Below, piece after piece: positions 24,655-34,700 of a stretch of DNA of 64,000 nucleotides (positions are counted from its first letter, which is position 1; each line of letters starts with the position of its first letter). The translations under genes were made by a program, and so were the position numbers. Source of the stretch: Sternotherus odoratus (lineage: Eukaryota > Chordata > Testudines > Kinosternidae); assembly GCA_032164245.1 (NCBI GenBank), contig JAVMKO010000006.1:40569819-40633818 (forward strand). Direction: 5' to 3'. The notes below the pieces were generated by a model that was not told the origin of the DNA, did not search any database, and saw only the letters and a list, made by a program, of their open reading frames with translations.

Positions 24655-26595
24655 ATCCTTCCTCCATCCACCGGACAATTGAGGAGCACTCAAGGAAGAC
24701 AAGACCATTGCAGAGAAGCTAAATGAATTCTTTGCATTGGTCTTCAGTGCAGAGGAAGTGAGGAAGAGTCCCACACCCGAGTCATTCTTTTTAGGTGATA
24801 CATCTGAGGAACTGTCCCTGACTTAGGTGTCAGTAGAGATGGTTTTGGAACAAATTGATAAATTAAACAGTAATAGCTCACCAGGACCAGACAGTATTCA
24901 CCCAAGAGTTCTGAAGGACCTCAAATATAAAATTGCAGAACTGCTAACTGTGGTATGTAATTTATTGCTTAAATAAGCCTCTGTACTAGATGATCAGAGG
25001 ATAGCTAATGTAATGCCAATTTTTAAAAAAGCCTTCAGAGGCAAGCCTGTCAATTACAGACCAGTAAGACTAACTTCAGTACCAGATAAATTGATTGAAA
25101 CTATAGTAAAGAACAGAATTATTGGACACTTAGCTGAACAAAATATACTGGGGAAGAGTCAACATGGCTTTTGGAAAAGGAATTATTTGAGGGGGCCAGA
25201 AAACATGTGGACAAGGGTGATCCAATGAATACAATGTACTTGAACTTTCAGAAGGCCTCATCATTGGCTCTTAAGCCAAGTAGGCAGTCATGGTTAAAAG
25301 ATAGGAAACAAAGGGTAGAAATTCAGTTTTCAGAATGGAGAAAGGTAAGTAATGGTGCCCCCTAGGATTTGTACTGAGATCAGTACTGTTCAACATAATC
25401 ATAAATGATTTGGAAAAAGGGGTAAACAGTGTGATGGCAAACTTTTCAGATGATACAAAATTATTCAAGATAATTAAGTCCAAAGTTGACTGTGAAGAGT
25501 TATAAAGAGATCTCACTAAACTGGGTGACTGGGCAACAAAATGGCAGATGAAATCTAATGTTGATATATGCAAATAATGCATACTGGTAAACATAATTAC
25601 AAGTATACGTAGAAAATGATGGGGTCTAAATTAGCTGTTGCCACTCAAGAAAGAGATCTTGGTGACTAGTTCTCTGAAAACTTCTGTTCAATACGTAGTG
25701 GCAGACAAAATAGCTAACAAAATGTTAGGAACCATTAGGAAAGGAATAGATAATAAAACAGAAAATATTATACTGCTACTATATACATTCATGGTAAACC
25801 CACACCTTGAATACTGTATGTAGTTCTGTTTGCCCCATCTCTAAAAAATATATATTAGAATTGAAAAAAAGGTCAGAAAAGGGCAAAAGAAATGATTAGG
25901 GATATGGAATCACTTCCATATAAGGAGAGATGGAAAAGACTCAGACTGTACAGCTTGGAAAGAGACAACTAAGTGGGGAGATGATAGAGGTCTATCAAAT
26001 CATGAATGGTATGGAGAAAGTGAATAAGAACATGTTAATTACCCCTTAACATGACGCAAGAACCAGGGGGTCACCAAATAAATTAATAGGTAGCAGGTTT
26101 AAAATAAATACAAGGGAGTACTTCTTCACACAACACACAGTCAAGCTGATGAATTTGTTGCCATGGGATGTTGTGAACATCAAAAGTAAAACTGGGATAA
26201 AAAAAAGAATTAGATAATTTAATGGAGGACAGGTCCATCAGTGGCTATTAGCCAAGATGGTTAGGAACACAACCCCATGCCCTGGGTGACCCTAGACCTC
26301 TGACTGCCAGAAGCTGGGAGTGGATGACAGGGGCTGGGTAACTCGATAAATTGCCCTGTTCTTTTCATTCCCTCTGAAGCATCTGGCATTGCCACTACCC
26401 TGTTTCCCCGAAAGTAAGACATCCCCCGAAAATAAGACATAGTTCCAGTTTTGCCTCTCACTGTAATATAATGTAATGTAATTTTGGGAGCAAAAATTAA
26501 TATAAGACACTGTCTTATTTTCGGGGAAACACGGTATTGGAAGACAGGATACTAGGCTAGATGGACCGTTGGTCTGACCTGGAAACTTCCCTTTC
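24655..26595 (+). pseudogene. CR1 LINE reverse transcriptase copy, decayed
   Basis: About 1.9 kb of CR1 ORF2 and 3' region in sense orientation. Readable pieces include KLNEFF-like text at the start, NYRPVRLTSVPDKLIETIVK near 25050 and, near 25430-25470, VMANFSDDTKLFK, which covers the catalytic aspartate pair of the reverse transcriptase (families normally have FADD). The 3' part carries ATAATTTAATGGAGGACAGG-like text and CTAGATGGACCGTTGGTCTG. Many frameshifts and stops make it a dead copy. It is interrupted by the small MITE at 26396-26536. Confidence 0.9.
26396..26536. mobile_element. TA-flanked MITE nested in CR1
   Basis: Between TA dinucleotides the element begins CCCTGTTTCCCCGAAAGTAA and ends TTATTTTCGGGGAAACACGG, a long inverted pair. 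The left side holds two copies of a CCCCGAAARTAAGACAT word. The interruption splits the CR1 tail between GGCATTGCCAC and TTGGAAGACAGG, so it inserted after the CR1. TA duplication and TIR style relate it to the larger elements at 29804, 41501, 49121 and 50133. Confidence 0.85.
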
Positions 26596-26809
26596 TCCAT
26601 GCCCCATCCTAGCTGTTGGAAGACCTCTTTGTCTCTTCCTGCTCCCCCATATAATTATCATATATCACCTGCACTCATAGTGAATTGATTTAAATCAAAG
26701 TGATTTAAATCACCAATTTAAATCATAATGGAGAAATCTTCATTTAAATCACCTGTTTTAATTGTGTTTTACCTTTGTACATTTCAGTTATTTTCTTAAA
26801 GGAAAACTA

Positions 26810-27184
26810 GGTAAGCCAGGCTCCCCGTGGCCCTCCCACATCCCTCTGAGGGAGGTTTATCGCTCCTGACCGCCATTGCAGAGGGCTCCTGCGAAGCGCC
26901 GCCCCGACTCATTCATTGAAGCCGCAGCAGCAGCGCCTGGAAGCCGGGGGTTGGCAGTGGCCCAGCCAGGCCACAGAGCAGCCTCCCCACTCCCGGGTGG
27001 GCGCCACTGCCCTGCAAACAGCCAGAGGTGAGCGCCGAGCCATGGCTCTCAGGCTTGCTGCACCGCCCCCTGCGCGCCATGCCCTGCTACCAATATCCCC
27101 TGCGGAGAGTGCTGGGCAAGGGGTGGTCGGGAGGAGAGTCCAGGAAGGCTGAAAGGAGATTGAGAGAGGAGACGGCGGGACAAG
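26810..27184 (+). other. GC-rich leader of the hAT transposon
   Basis: A CpG-containing block (for example GAAGCGCCGCCCCGACTC) between the AT-rich terminal part and the minisatellite. Its position ahead of the transposase suggests the promoter or first exon of the transposon. A 78-codon frame inside has no recognisable domain. Confidence 0.4.
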
Positions 27185-27530
27185 GAGAGGCAGTGTAGGG
27201 GTGGGAGGGTATCGAACCTGGGGAAGTGGGGGGAGATTTGGGGAACAGGGAGCTGTGTTACTGGGGTGAATGGGGGGAGATTTGGGGAGCGAGAACAGGG
27301 TTATGAGGCATGAGTGGGGTGAGATTTGGGGATGGGGAACAGGGAGCTAGGGTACAGCGGTGAGTGGGGGAGATTTTGGGATGGAACACAGGGAACTGGC
27401 TACAAGCATGAGTGGGGGGAGATTTGGGGAACAGGGATCTGGATAATAGGGGTGAGTGGGTAGAGATTTGGGGATGGGTCATAGGGAGCTGGGTTACGGG
27501 GGATGGGGAACATGGTTATGAGGATCAGTT
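27185..27530 (+). repeat. G-rich minisatellite, unit about 60 bp
   Basis: Five to six imperfect copies of a unit containing GGGGAGATTTGGGG, then GGGAACAGGGAGCTG, then a GGTGAGTGG-like word. The plus strand is G-rich with many runs of three or more G. It lies within the hAT transposon. Confidence 0.85.
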
Positions 27531-27939
27531 GGAAGAGGGAGACTTTAAAAATTATAATTGATATTAGACTGAGATGGGATGAAATTTCTGTCAGATGTGA
27601 ATCCTCTGAGGCTGGTAATTTCTTGTTAAATTAGATTTGTTTGCTTGTGTTTCCAGCTCTGGACTTCCTATATTGCTCTTGCTTTGTTTGCCTATAATTC
27701 AGACAAAGGGAGGGGGATTGGTGCATCTCTATTTTGTATTTCACTGAAAATATGTGGCCTTCTGAGCCAAAAATGTACAAAGCTCGAACAACCTCAGAAC
27801 AGTCTTTTCCACTTAATACCTTTCTCAAGTGACAAAACTGTTTATAAGCAACTGTTTATAAGGAAAGGCACCTTCTTAGTCTCTTGGATGCCAAAATGAA
27901 TCATTAAACATCCCCTACCAGATTGAAGATTGCCTCAAG

Positions 27940-28590
27940 GCAGTTTAAACAGGACAGTGACTGTGAGGAGACCTCTGTGGCCTTGGGAAAGAACATTTCG
28001 GTTTGGACCAGATTGGTAGTTCAGTTTGCTGAACAGGTAAATCTGAATCAGCCCTGCCCTCCACATAAAAGTTAGAAATTAACTGTGATTAAAAGCACAA
28101 TCTGAGTTGAACCCAAGTGCTTGAAAGAATATGCAGATATCATTTCTAATTTACACAAATAGTTTGATATGAGGTTTAAAGATTTCAAGGCACTTGAACC
28201 ATTTTCTCAACTTTTTTCACACCACTTGCTGTTGAAATTGACAATGTTGCAGAGGAAATGCAGATGGAGTTAGTGGAGTTTCAGTGTGATACCATTTTGA
28301 AGCAGAAGTTTACAGATGTTGGAATTCCAGAGTTCTACAGGTTTCTTTCAAAAGAAAGATTTCCCATGTTATTCTCTGCTTCCGCAAGGAAAATGGCAAT
28401 GTTTGGAAGTACATATATATGTGAACAGTTTTTCTCTTCCATGAAGATTAATAAATCTGTGTTAAGGTGAAGGCTCACTGATGAACATTTGAAAGCAACA
28501 CTGCGATTGGTTTCATCTCAGGATATCAAACCTAATACTGATGCTCTGACTGATGCAAAATGCTGCAAGCTAAGTGGCCAAAAATGAAAT
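27940..28590 (+). pseudogene. hAT transposase C-terminal remnant
   Basis: Readable plus-strand pieces with frameshifts and stops: EEMQMELVEFQCDTILKQKF, then FYRFLSKERFPMLFSASARK, then MFGSTYICEQFFSSMKINK and, after a stop at 28468-28470, RLTDEHLKATLRLVSSQD. The CEQxFS motif after a short hydrophobic stretch is the hAT C-terminal dimerisation domain, closest in style to the Charlie/GTF2IRD2 and EPM2AIP1 group. The catalytic N-terminal half could not be read reliably. The copy is inactive. Confidence 0.85.
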
Positions 28591-28775
28591 GAGTCAAAAT
28601 TGGCATTGACTGTTCACATTACAGTTAAAGAAGTTAATAAAATTAATAAATTTAATAGCATACTATATTCTTCTTTTTTTTTCTTTTTGACTATACCTTT
28701 GTATCATTGTATGTGTAACACTGAGGCTGAGTATGAGGCTCAGATTTGTTAGGTGGTGGTGTAGTTCATCTAAGG

Positions 28776-29113
28776 CAGGGACCTCAAACACGTGACCCAC
28801 GGGGTTATTTTCTGTGGCCCGCCAAGCTCTCTGCATCCCTTCTCTCCCCCTACTTTCTTTCCTGCAGCTGCCAAGCTTCCCACGCCCCCTCCCTGCAAAC
28901 AACTGTTGGCAGTGCGTAGCACTTTCCAGGAGGGAATGGAGAGGAGTGGGGAGCTGCGCGCTCAGAGGACGAGGTGGGGCAGGGGCAGGACCTCATGGAA
29001 GGGGTGGAGTGGGGGCGGGGCTGGCAGTGGGGGGGCATGTCAGTGATGCGGCCCTCGGGCCAGTGCACTAGTCCTCATGCGGCCCTCGTGGTCATTTGAG
29101 TTTGAGACCCCTG
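28776..29113. mobile_element. GC-rich hAT-type MITE nested in the hAT transposon
   Basis: Ends are CAGGGACCTCAAACACGTG and CATTTGAGTTTGAGACCCCTG, inverted. Inner text GATGCGGCCCTCGGGCC and CATGCGGCCCTCGTGG matches, in opposite orientation, the element that starts at 63540. Flanking octamers (ATCTAAGG, CTTTACAC) do not match. The body is GC-rich and has no transposase. Confidence 0.8.
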
Positions 29114-29803
29114 CTTTACACTAAATTTGGTGATTCTTTTTGCTAACCAGGAGAAGGCACTATAGCTGTACACATTTAAGCACTTATATATTTTAACCTT
29201 TTGCTAAATTGTGATAATTTTTTACTTGCAATTAATGTCAACCTCTCTTTAGATGGAATTTCAAATTTAATTAAAATGCACAAAATCATCATTTTAATTT
29301 TGTTGTTAAATAAAACTACCATTAATTTACTGGATACATAAGAAAACAGAGGTGTATCAAAACATGTCTTGCATTTCAAACTAATTAATTTATTAAACAA
29401 AGGAAGTACCATTTGTAGTTAGTGAACTGAACTGATTGTTTTGATCACCATTTCATTCAAGACTTTAGAGATAGTAGATTTCATCCTCTCACCTAGTTTT
29501 TATTCATACTAGTTTTGATTCAGAGATTGGAGGAGGAAAACAATTTTTCCTCCTTTTTCAATTTCCAATCAGTTTCCTGACTTTGAATGAACTAGTCATT
29601 AAATTCAAGTAGTTGAATAAACTGAAATGAAGAAAGTATTCTCTTTACACCTACACAAGAGGTTGCTGCTATCAAAAGCTGGTTAAGCACATCAACAAAT
29701 TCTCTTTCCAAGTGCTTAGTCAGTGACTTCTACCAGTTAACTGGTATGACTTTCTTTAAATCTTGGCAACAAAAATGTTCTGCTTAATATTATTTTTTGT
29801 ATT

Positions 29804-31529
29804 TACCGTATTTTTCGCCATATAAGACGCTCCGGCATATAAGACGCACCTAATTTTAAAGGAGGAAAATCTAGAAAAAAAAGATTCTGAACCAAATACT
29901 GTAGTAAAATATTTTATATCAACTGTATAAAGTTAACAGCAGTTTAAGAACAATTTTATGTCAACCATGTAACATATTAAGAACTATCTTTACTCTCATT
30001 AACAGTCAGTAAAGTCAGTAAACAGTGAAAGTAACAAAAATAAGGCTGTAATGTTATTATTCGAACCCCAAGAATTCCTCTTGCACTGGGGGGCACAAAG
30101 GGTTGGGGGGGGGGGCAGAGCGCAAGGAAGTCACAGAGTGGGGCGAAGGGGGATGACACAGAGAATCGGATGAGGGGGAAGGGAGAGTCCGGGTGGAGTG
30201 GAGGGGGTTGGCAGAGAGGATCGGTGAGGGGAACAGGAGAGCCTGGGGGGTGGGAAGAGGATTGGGGTGGGAAGGAGAGTCGGGGGGGGGGAGGGAAGAG
30301 CACCCCAAGAGGGGTGCAGAGGGTCTGGTGGGAGGAGGAAAGAGTCCCAGGGGAAGGCACAGATGCACAGAGGATTGGGTATGGGGGAGGGGACAGTGCC
30401 CTAGGGGAGTCACAGAGGATCAGGTTGGGAGGACAGGGGAGGGGTGAGGCACAGAGGGTCAAGTGGAGGGGGAAGCCCCAAGAAGGGGCACAGAGGGTTG
30501 GGTGGAGGGGAGGACACAGAGGGTCTGTTGGGGAGGAGCGACAGAGTCCTGGGGGGAACACAGAGGCTGTGGTGAGTGTGTGTGTGGGGGAATCCCATGG
30601 GAGGACACAGAGTATTGGGGGAGGGGAGAGCACCCCGGGGGGGGGCAGAGGATGGGGGAACTACAGACTGTGGAGTGAAGGGGAAGCCCCGGGCGGCACT
30701 CGAGTGACGGGCTCTGGTGAGCGTGGGCTGGGGAACTGAGGGGGTTGGGTCTGGTGACGGGGGAGCTCAGGTTCTGAAGAAGGAAAACAAGGAGTAGGGG
30801 CTCTGGAGCAGAGGGAGGGAGCCGGAGGGCGGGACCTGGCGAGGTGAAGCCCGGGGGAGGGAGATTTGCTGAGTGGGAGCGGAGGGGGGAGGACCGGGTG
30901 GGGGACCAGAGAGCCGGTGAGGGGGGACGGGGGGAGCGGTGCTGACGGGGGGGGGGCACACAGCGGGGTCTGGTGACGGGGAAGCGAGGGGAGCCAGTGA
31001 AAGGCAGCGCGGGGGAAGCGAGGGGAGCCGGTGAAAGGCAGCGCGGGGGAGCCGCAGCCCCAGGGACATTTGGTGACGAGGGGCGCCGGAGCGGCCGGGT
31101 GAGGGGGGATGGGGGGAGCGATGCTGACGGGGGGGGGCACACAGCGGGGTCTGGTGACAGGGAAGCGAGGGGAGCCGGTGAAAGGCAGCGCGGGGGAGCC
31201 GCGGGCCAAGGGACATTGGGTGACGAGGGGAGCCGGGGCGGCCGGGTGAGGGGGGCGCCGCGGGGGCAGTTACCGGACTCACGAGGCTCAAAAAATTGGC
31301 GGAGCCGCATGGGTCGCTGCGCCGCGCCCCGGCCAGGCTGCGGGCGCCTCACATACAGCCGGGACTAGCCAGGCGCTCCCCTCCGTGTCCCTGGTGTCAT
31401 TCGCCTCTCCCCCCCCCCCGCGCAAAGGGCAAAGGCAAATTGTGTATATTCGCCGTATAAGACGCACCAACTTTTCCCCCCCCGTTTTGGGGAAGAAAAA
31501 GTGCGTCTTATATGGCGAAAAATACGGTA
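29804..31529 (+). mobile_element. TA-flanked MITE with long G-rich cargo (member A, 1.7 kb)
   Basis: Bounded by TA and starting CCGTATTTTTCGCCATATAA, ending TTATATGGCGAAAAATACGG. The right end is a hairpin at 31449-31519 whose arms TTCGCCGTATAAGACGCA and TGCGTCTTATATGGCGAA pair around a pyrimidine/purine stem. The same hairpin occurs in members B, C and D. The interior is G-rich on the plus strand and gives long open frames (up to 297 codons on the minus strand) made of proline, serine and arginine repeats. These look compositional and are not called as genes. Confidence 0.9.
30900..31262 (+). repeat. tandem repeat of about 181 bp inside member A
   Basis: Text from GGTGAGGGGGG through CACACAGCGGGGTCTGG, GAAGCGAGGGGAGCC and GTGAAAGGCAGCGCGGG occurs twice at a spacing of 181 bp (for example CAGCGGGGTC at 30961 and 31142). 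The first copy also carries a short local duplication of the GTGAAAGGCAGCGCGGG word. Confidence 0.85.
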
Positions 31530-31718
31530 ATTTAAAACATTTTTATATCATATAAGTTTAGGCTTTAACATAGGTTGTCAATTTCAAACTACATTTATAA
31601 TAGGTTTATTTTTTCAAAAATGAGCCTTATTTAATTTAAATAAAATATACTATTTACATTTTTTTTTAAATCAGATAGTTAGGATTTTTTTTAAAGTCAC
31701 TGATTTTTACCCACCATG

Positions 31719-34700
31719 CCTACCTGACTTTGGCTGAAGCTGCAAACACTTACAAATGTACTTAATTGTATGTTCATGAGTAATCTCACTCAATGCATAT
31801 GAGTCAGTGTTTTCAGGACTAGGGCGTAATTTCTAATTCTCAGTCAGTTTTCCCCAACTGGCTTGGCACTTTTTCTTCCCAGGTTGTTTTGAATTCCTTC
31901 TCTCACTGTCTTGGATACTTGAATAATTTTCCTCTAACTGTACTGCTTCTGATATGTTGATTTTTGGCAATTCCTTTTCTCTCTGGCACTGATTGTTTTG
32001 AGTTCTGTTTGTGGTGGCTCAACATGAACTAAAAGTTTCACTGTTACCTTTTTGTGTTAAAAAAACCCAAACGCAACCATAAGAGCAACAAATCAATTTT
32101 CCGTATTTAGTAGCTTCTTTCCCCTCTGGCTCATCTCCCTTCCTCTCAGTCTCATGAAGCCAGCTTTAAGCAAAACAGGCAAGCAGGTGCTCTCTGTATT
32201 CTTTTGTTTCAATACCTTCCATGTTTAGGTTTCGCACAGGGATCTTCCCCAACTGGACACTCAGCATGCCTAGTAGACCTAGTAGAGCAAAGGATTTTGC
32301 AAGCAAAGTTGCAGTTTTAATTGTCAATAACGTTCAGTACTTAACAAGAGAAGAAAGCAAAATTATTTGTAAAAAAGGTGATGGACTTGAAGGTGGTGGG
32401 AAATCTGGCAGCCAAATAAAAATGAGGTAAAAAACAGCAAACCCTTAAAGAGTTCTTAAGTTTATCTGAATTTCTTTGGTCTGATTTTAGTCAGATTGTA
32501 GTGGAAAAGAAACACCATTTCCTCAGTATGTAATATTTCTGGTCTCCATCAAGAAGGGGAAATGCAGAATAATTACAAAAGAAATATTACCAAATGTTTT
32601 GCCCATCTAAAAACACTTGGTTTGAATTCCGACAAAGGACTCAAAGTGGTTCAAATCAAAACCATATTTTCTTATTCCAACCACTGACCATAGGGAACAG
32701 AAAGGATTTGTAATATCAACTTGCTTGAGGTGACTTTTTGTGTTATATACGATCAACTACTTTTATTTTTAATTAAACTATTAATAGATGAGAAAATAAA
32801 CTCTCCAAAGCACAAAGAATCCAGAAGCTCAAAATGCTTTTGGAGCCTAAACAAGGGATACTGCAGGAAACTTTAAAGCACATTTTTAAAAATGACAGTC
32901 TACCTGGATAGACTTTTTCTATCTATCCTTTATATTATTTCAACTCTCACTCACAACCCACCTATGCTTGCTGCCTGATCCTGCAATGAAATCCAAATTC
33001 TGTCAGTGACATCTCAGTCTGTTGTTAAAATTACGTATGAAAATTATTTAAATATTACCAATGCTGAGTTATAACCTGCGAGTCAATAGACAAAGAAAAC
33101 TGGTTGGGAAGTATCTTTGAAAATTAACAAACATAACATGAAAGAAAAGGAAAAAAGCTGAAATGTTTGAAATTTGGATCTCCATGTTAAAGGATCAAAT
33201 GTTACCCACTCGTATACTCATGCAGTTTCCAATGAAGACAGAAGGACCTGCATTTGCAGAATTTGACCCATAAGGCATTAAAGCCTAAGATAATACAGAA
33301 TTTGATTCTTTTGGGGGGTTTGTTAAAAAAAAAAAGTCCAAAACCAAACCAACCAAACAAATAAAATCCCCAGACAAAGGTTGCTTTTACCCTAACCCCA
33401 AACAGAAGGGTCCTCAGGTATCACAGTGACAAGCTCATTAAAATGCATACGAAGATGACCATATAGATACAGACATAAAAGTTAAAAACAGAGTACCAGA
33501 GAAAACCCAGCAGGAGCAGCGCCAGACAACACAGAGTTGGAAGAACTCTTAAGAGTCCAGGCATTATTTCTGTTATCACAATTTTTTAAAAAAAGAAAAC
33601 AAACCACGTAACTTTTATTAAATTAGCACTGCAGACCTGTACATACGTCACGATAATCTGTCTCAAGAGCCACAGATGATACTTGTTATGTAAGTGTTAT
33701 ATACGAGTATTTGACCAATAAAAAAAGTACTAGTAATTTTGCTGGTGACTTGGAAAATATTATCACTCTGGCTCCCAACTACTTCAGTAGGCTTTGGACA
33801 AGACCCTAACTACACAGAAGTAGGAAATTCCAGATGGGAATGCCCCTCTGTAAACTGGGATTACCATCATGTGAATGTTGGTATAGACTATGCAGTGCAT
33901 GAGGATTTGGATCAGATTAAGAGAAACTATCAATATTTTGTGGTTCACACACAAATATGTGGAACTGTCTATGAATGACTGTAATTATAGTCTACATGTA
34001 ATAAATGATAATATTTCAAAAATCTTAATTATCCAACTACTTAAATTCTGTTTCCTGTTACACACTAGAATGCAATGCTTTCCATATATCACAGCATAAA
34101 CTGCTCTTGCAAATATTTTAAATAGTATTTACTGTGTTGTTGAATACAGCAGGTGGCCAAATGATTTAGCATCATGAACAAATATATATGCTTGCATGAG
34201 CCCAAATTTTAGAATAGATAAACCTATTTTCTGGCCCTTCGTTTAATGGACTAGAAATGAGCTAAAAGACACCTAAATCACTGTATGCATGCTGGCAATT
34301 CACTTCAAGTGAACTTTCCCATATCAAGTACTGTGCTTAAAACAACATAAAAGCAGATCACGGGTCTCGTGCATCTAATGAATGGCTCATCTGTGATATT
34401 TCCTCTTACAGTTTTCAAGTATGTGGGAGCCCAGGATTATGAACCATGTAAGAGTAACACAAAGGTAAAAGCAAGTTCTCAGTCTTGTGCAGTCTAAAAT
34501 CAATGTACAAAGAGAGCACATTAACCAAGAGGTTAATAAAAAGATGCTGCCCTAGACAGTAACATAAAGAGCACTGATATATCTTCCTTCTTCAAAAGAG
34601 CTGTTCTTTATGCCAATTTTCCCTTAGCACTGCAATTGTTTTCCCTGTGTATATACACGTCATCTTACTTTTTGTCTTGATCCAATTTTATGTTTGCATT

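Larger units (their letters stand above)
26676..31718 (+). mobile_element. hAT DNA transposon with two nested insertions
   Basis: The left end starts CATAGTGAATTGATTTAAATC and is rich in TGATTTAAATCA palindromes. The right end, read on the minus strand, is CATGGTGGGTAAAAATCAGTG. Between them are a GC-rich leader, a minisatellite, broken transposase text and AT-rich tail sequence. Removing the nested elements at 28776-29113 and 29804-31529 leaves about 3.0 kb, a normal hAT length. The flanking octamers agree poorly, so the exact ends are approximate and the element is old. Confidence 0.7.

Noticed and set aside
30459..31352. A 297-codon minus-strand open frame, the longest in the window alongside another of similar length
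   Set aside because: It is built of Pro/Ser/Arg/Leu repeats from the G-rich cargo of a MITE, overlaps several equally open frames on both strands and shows no domain.
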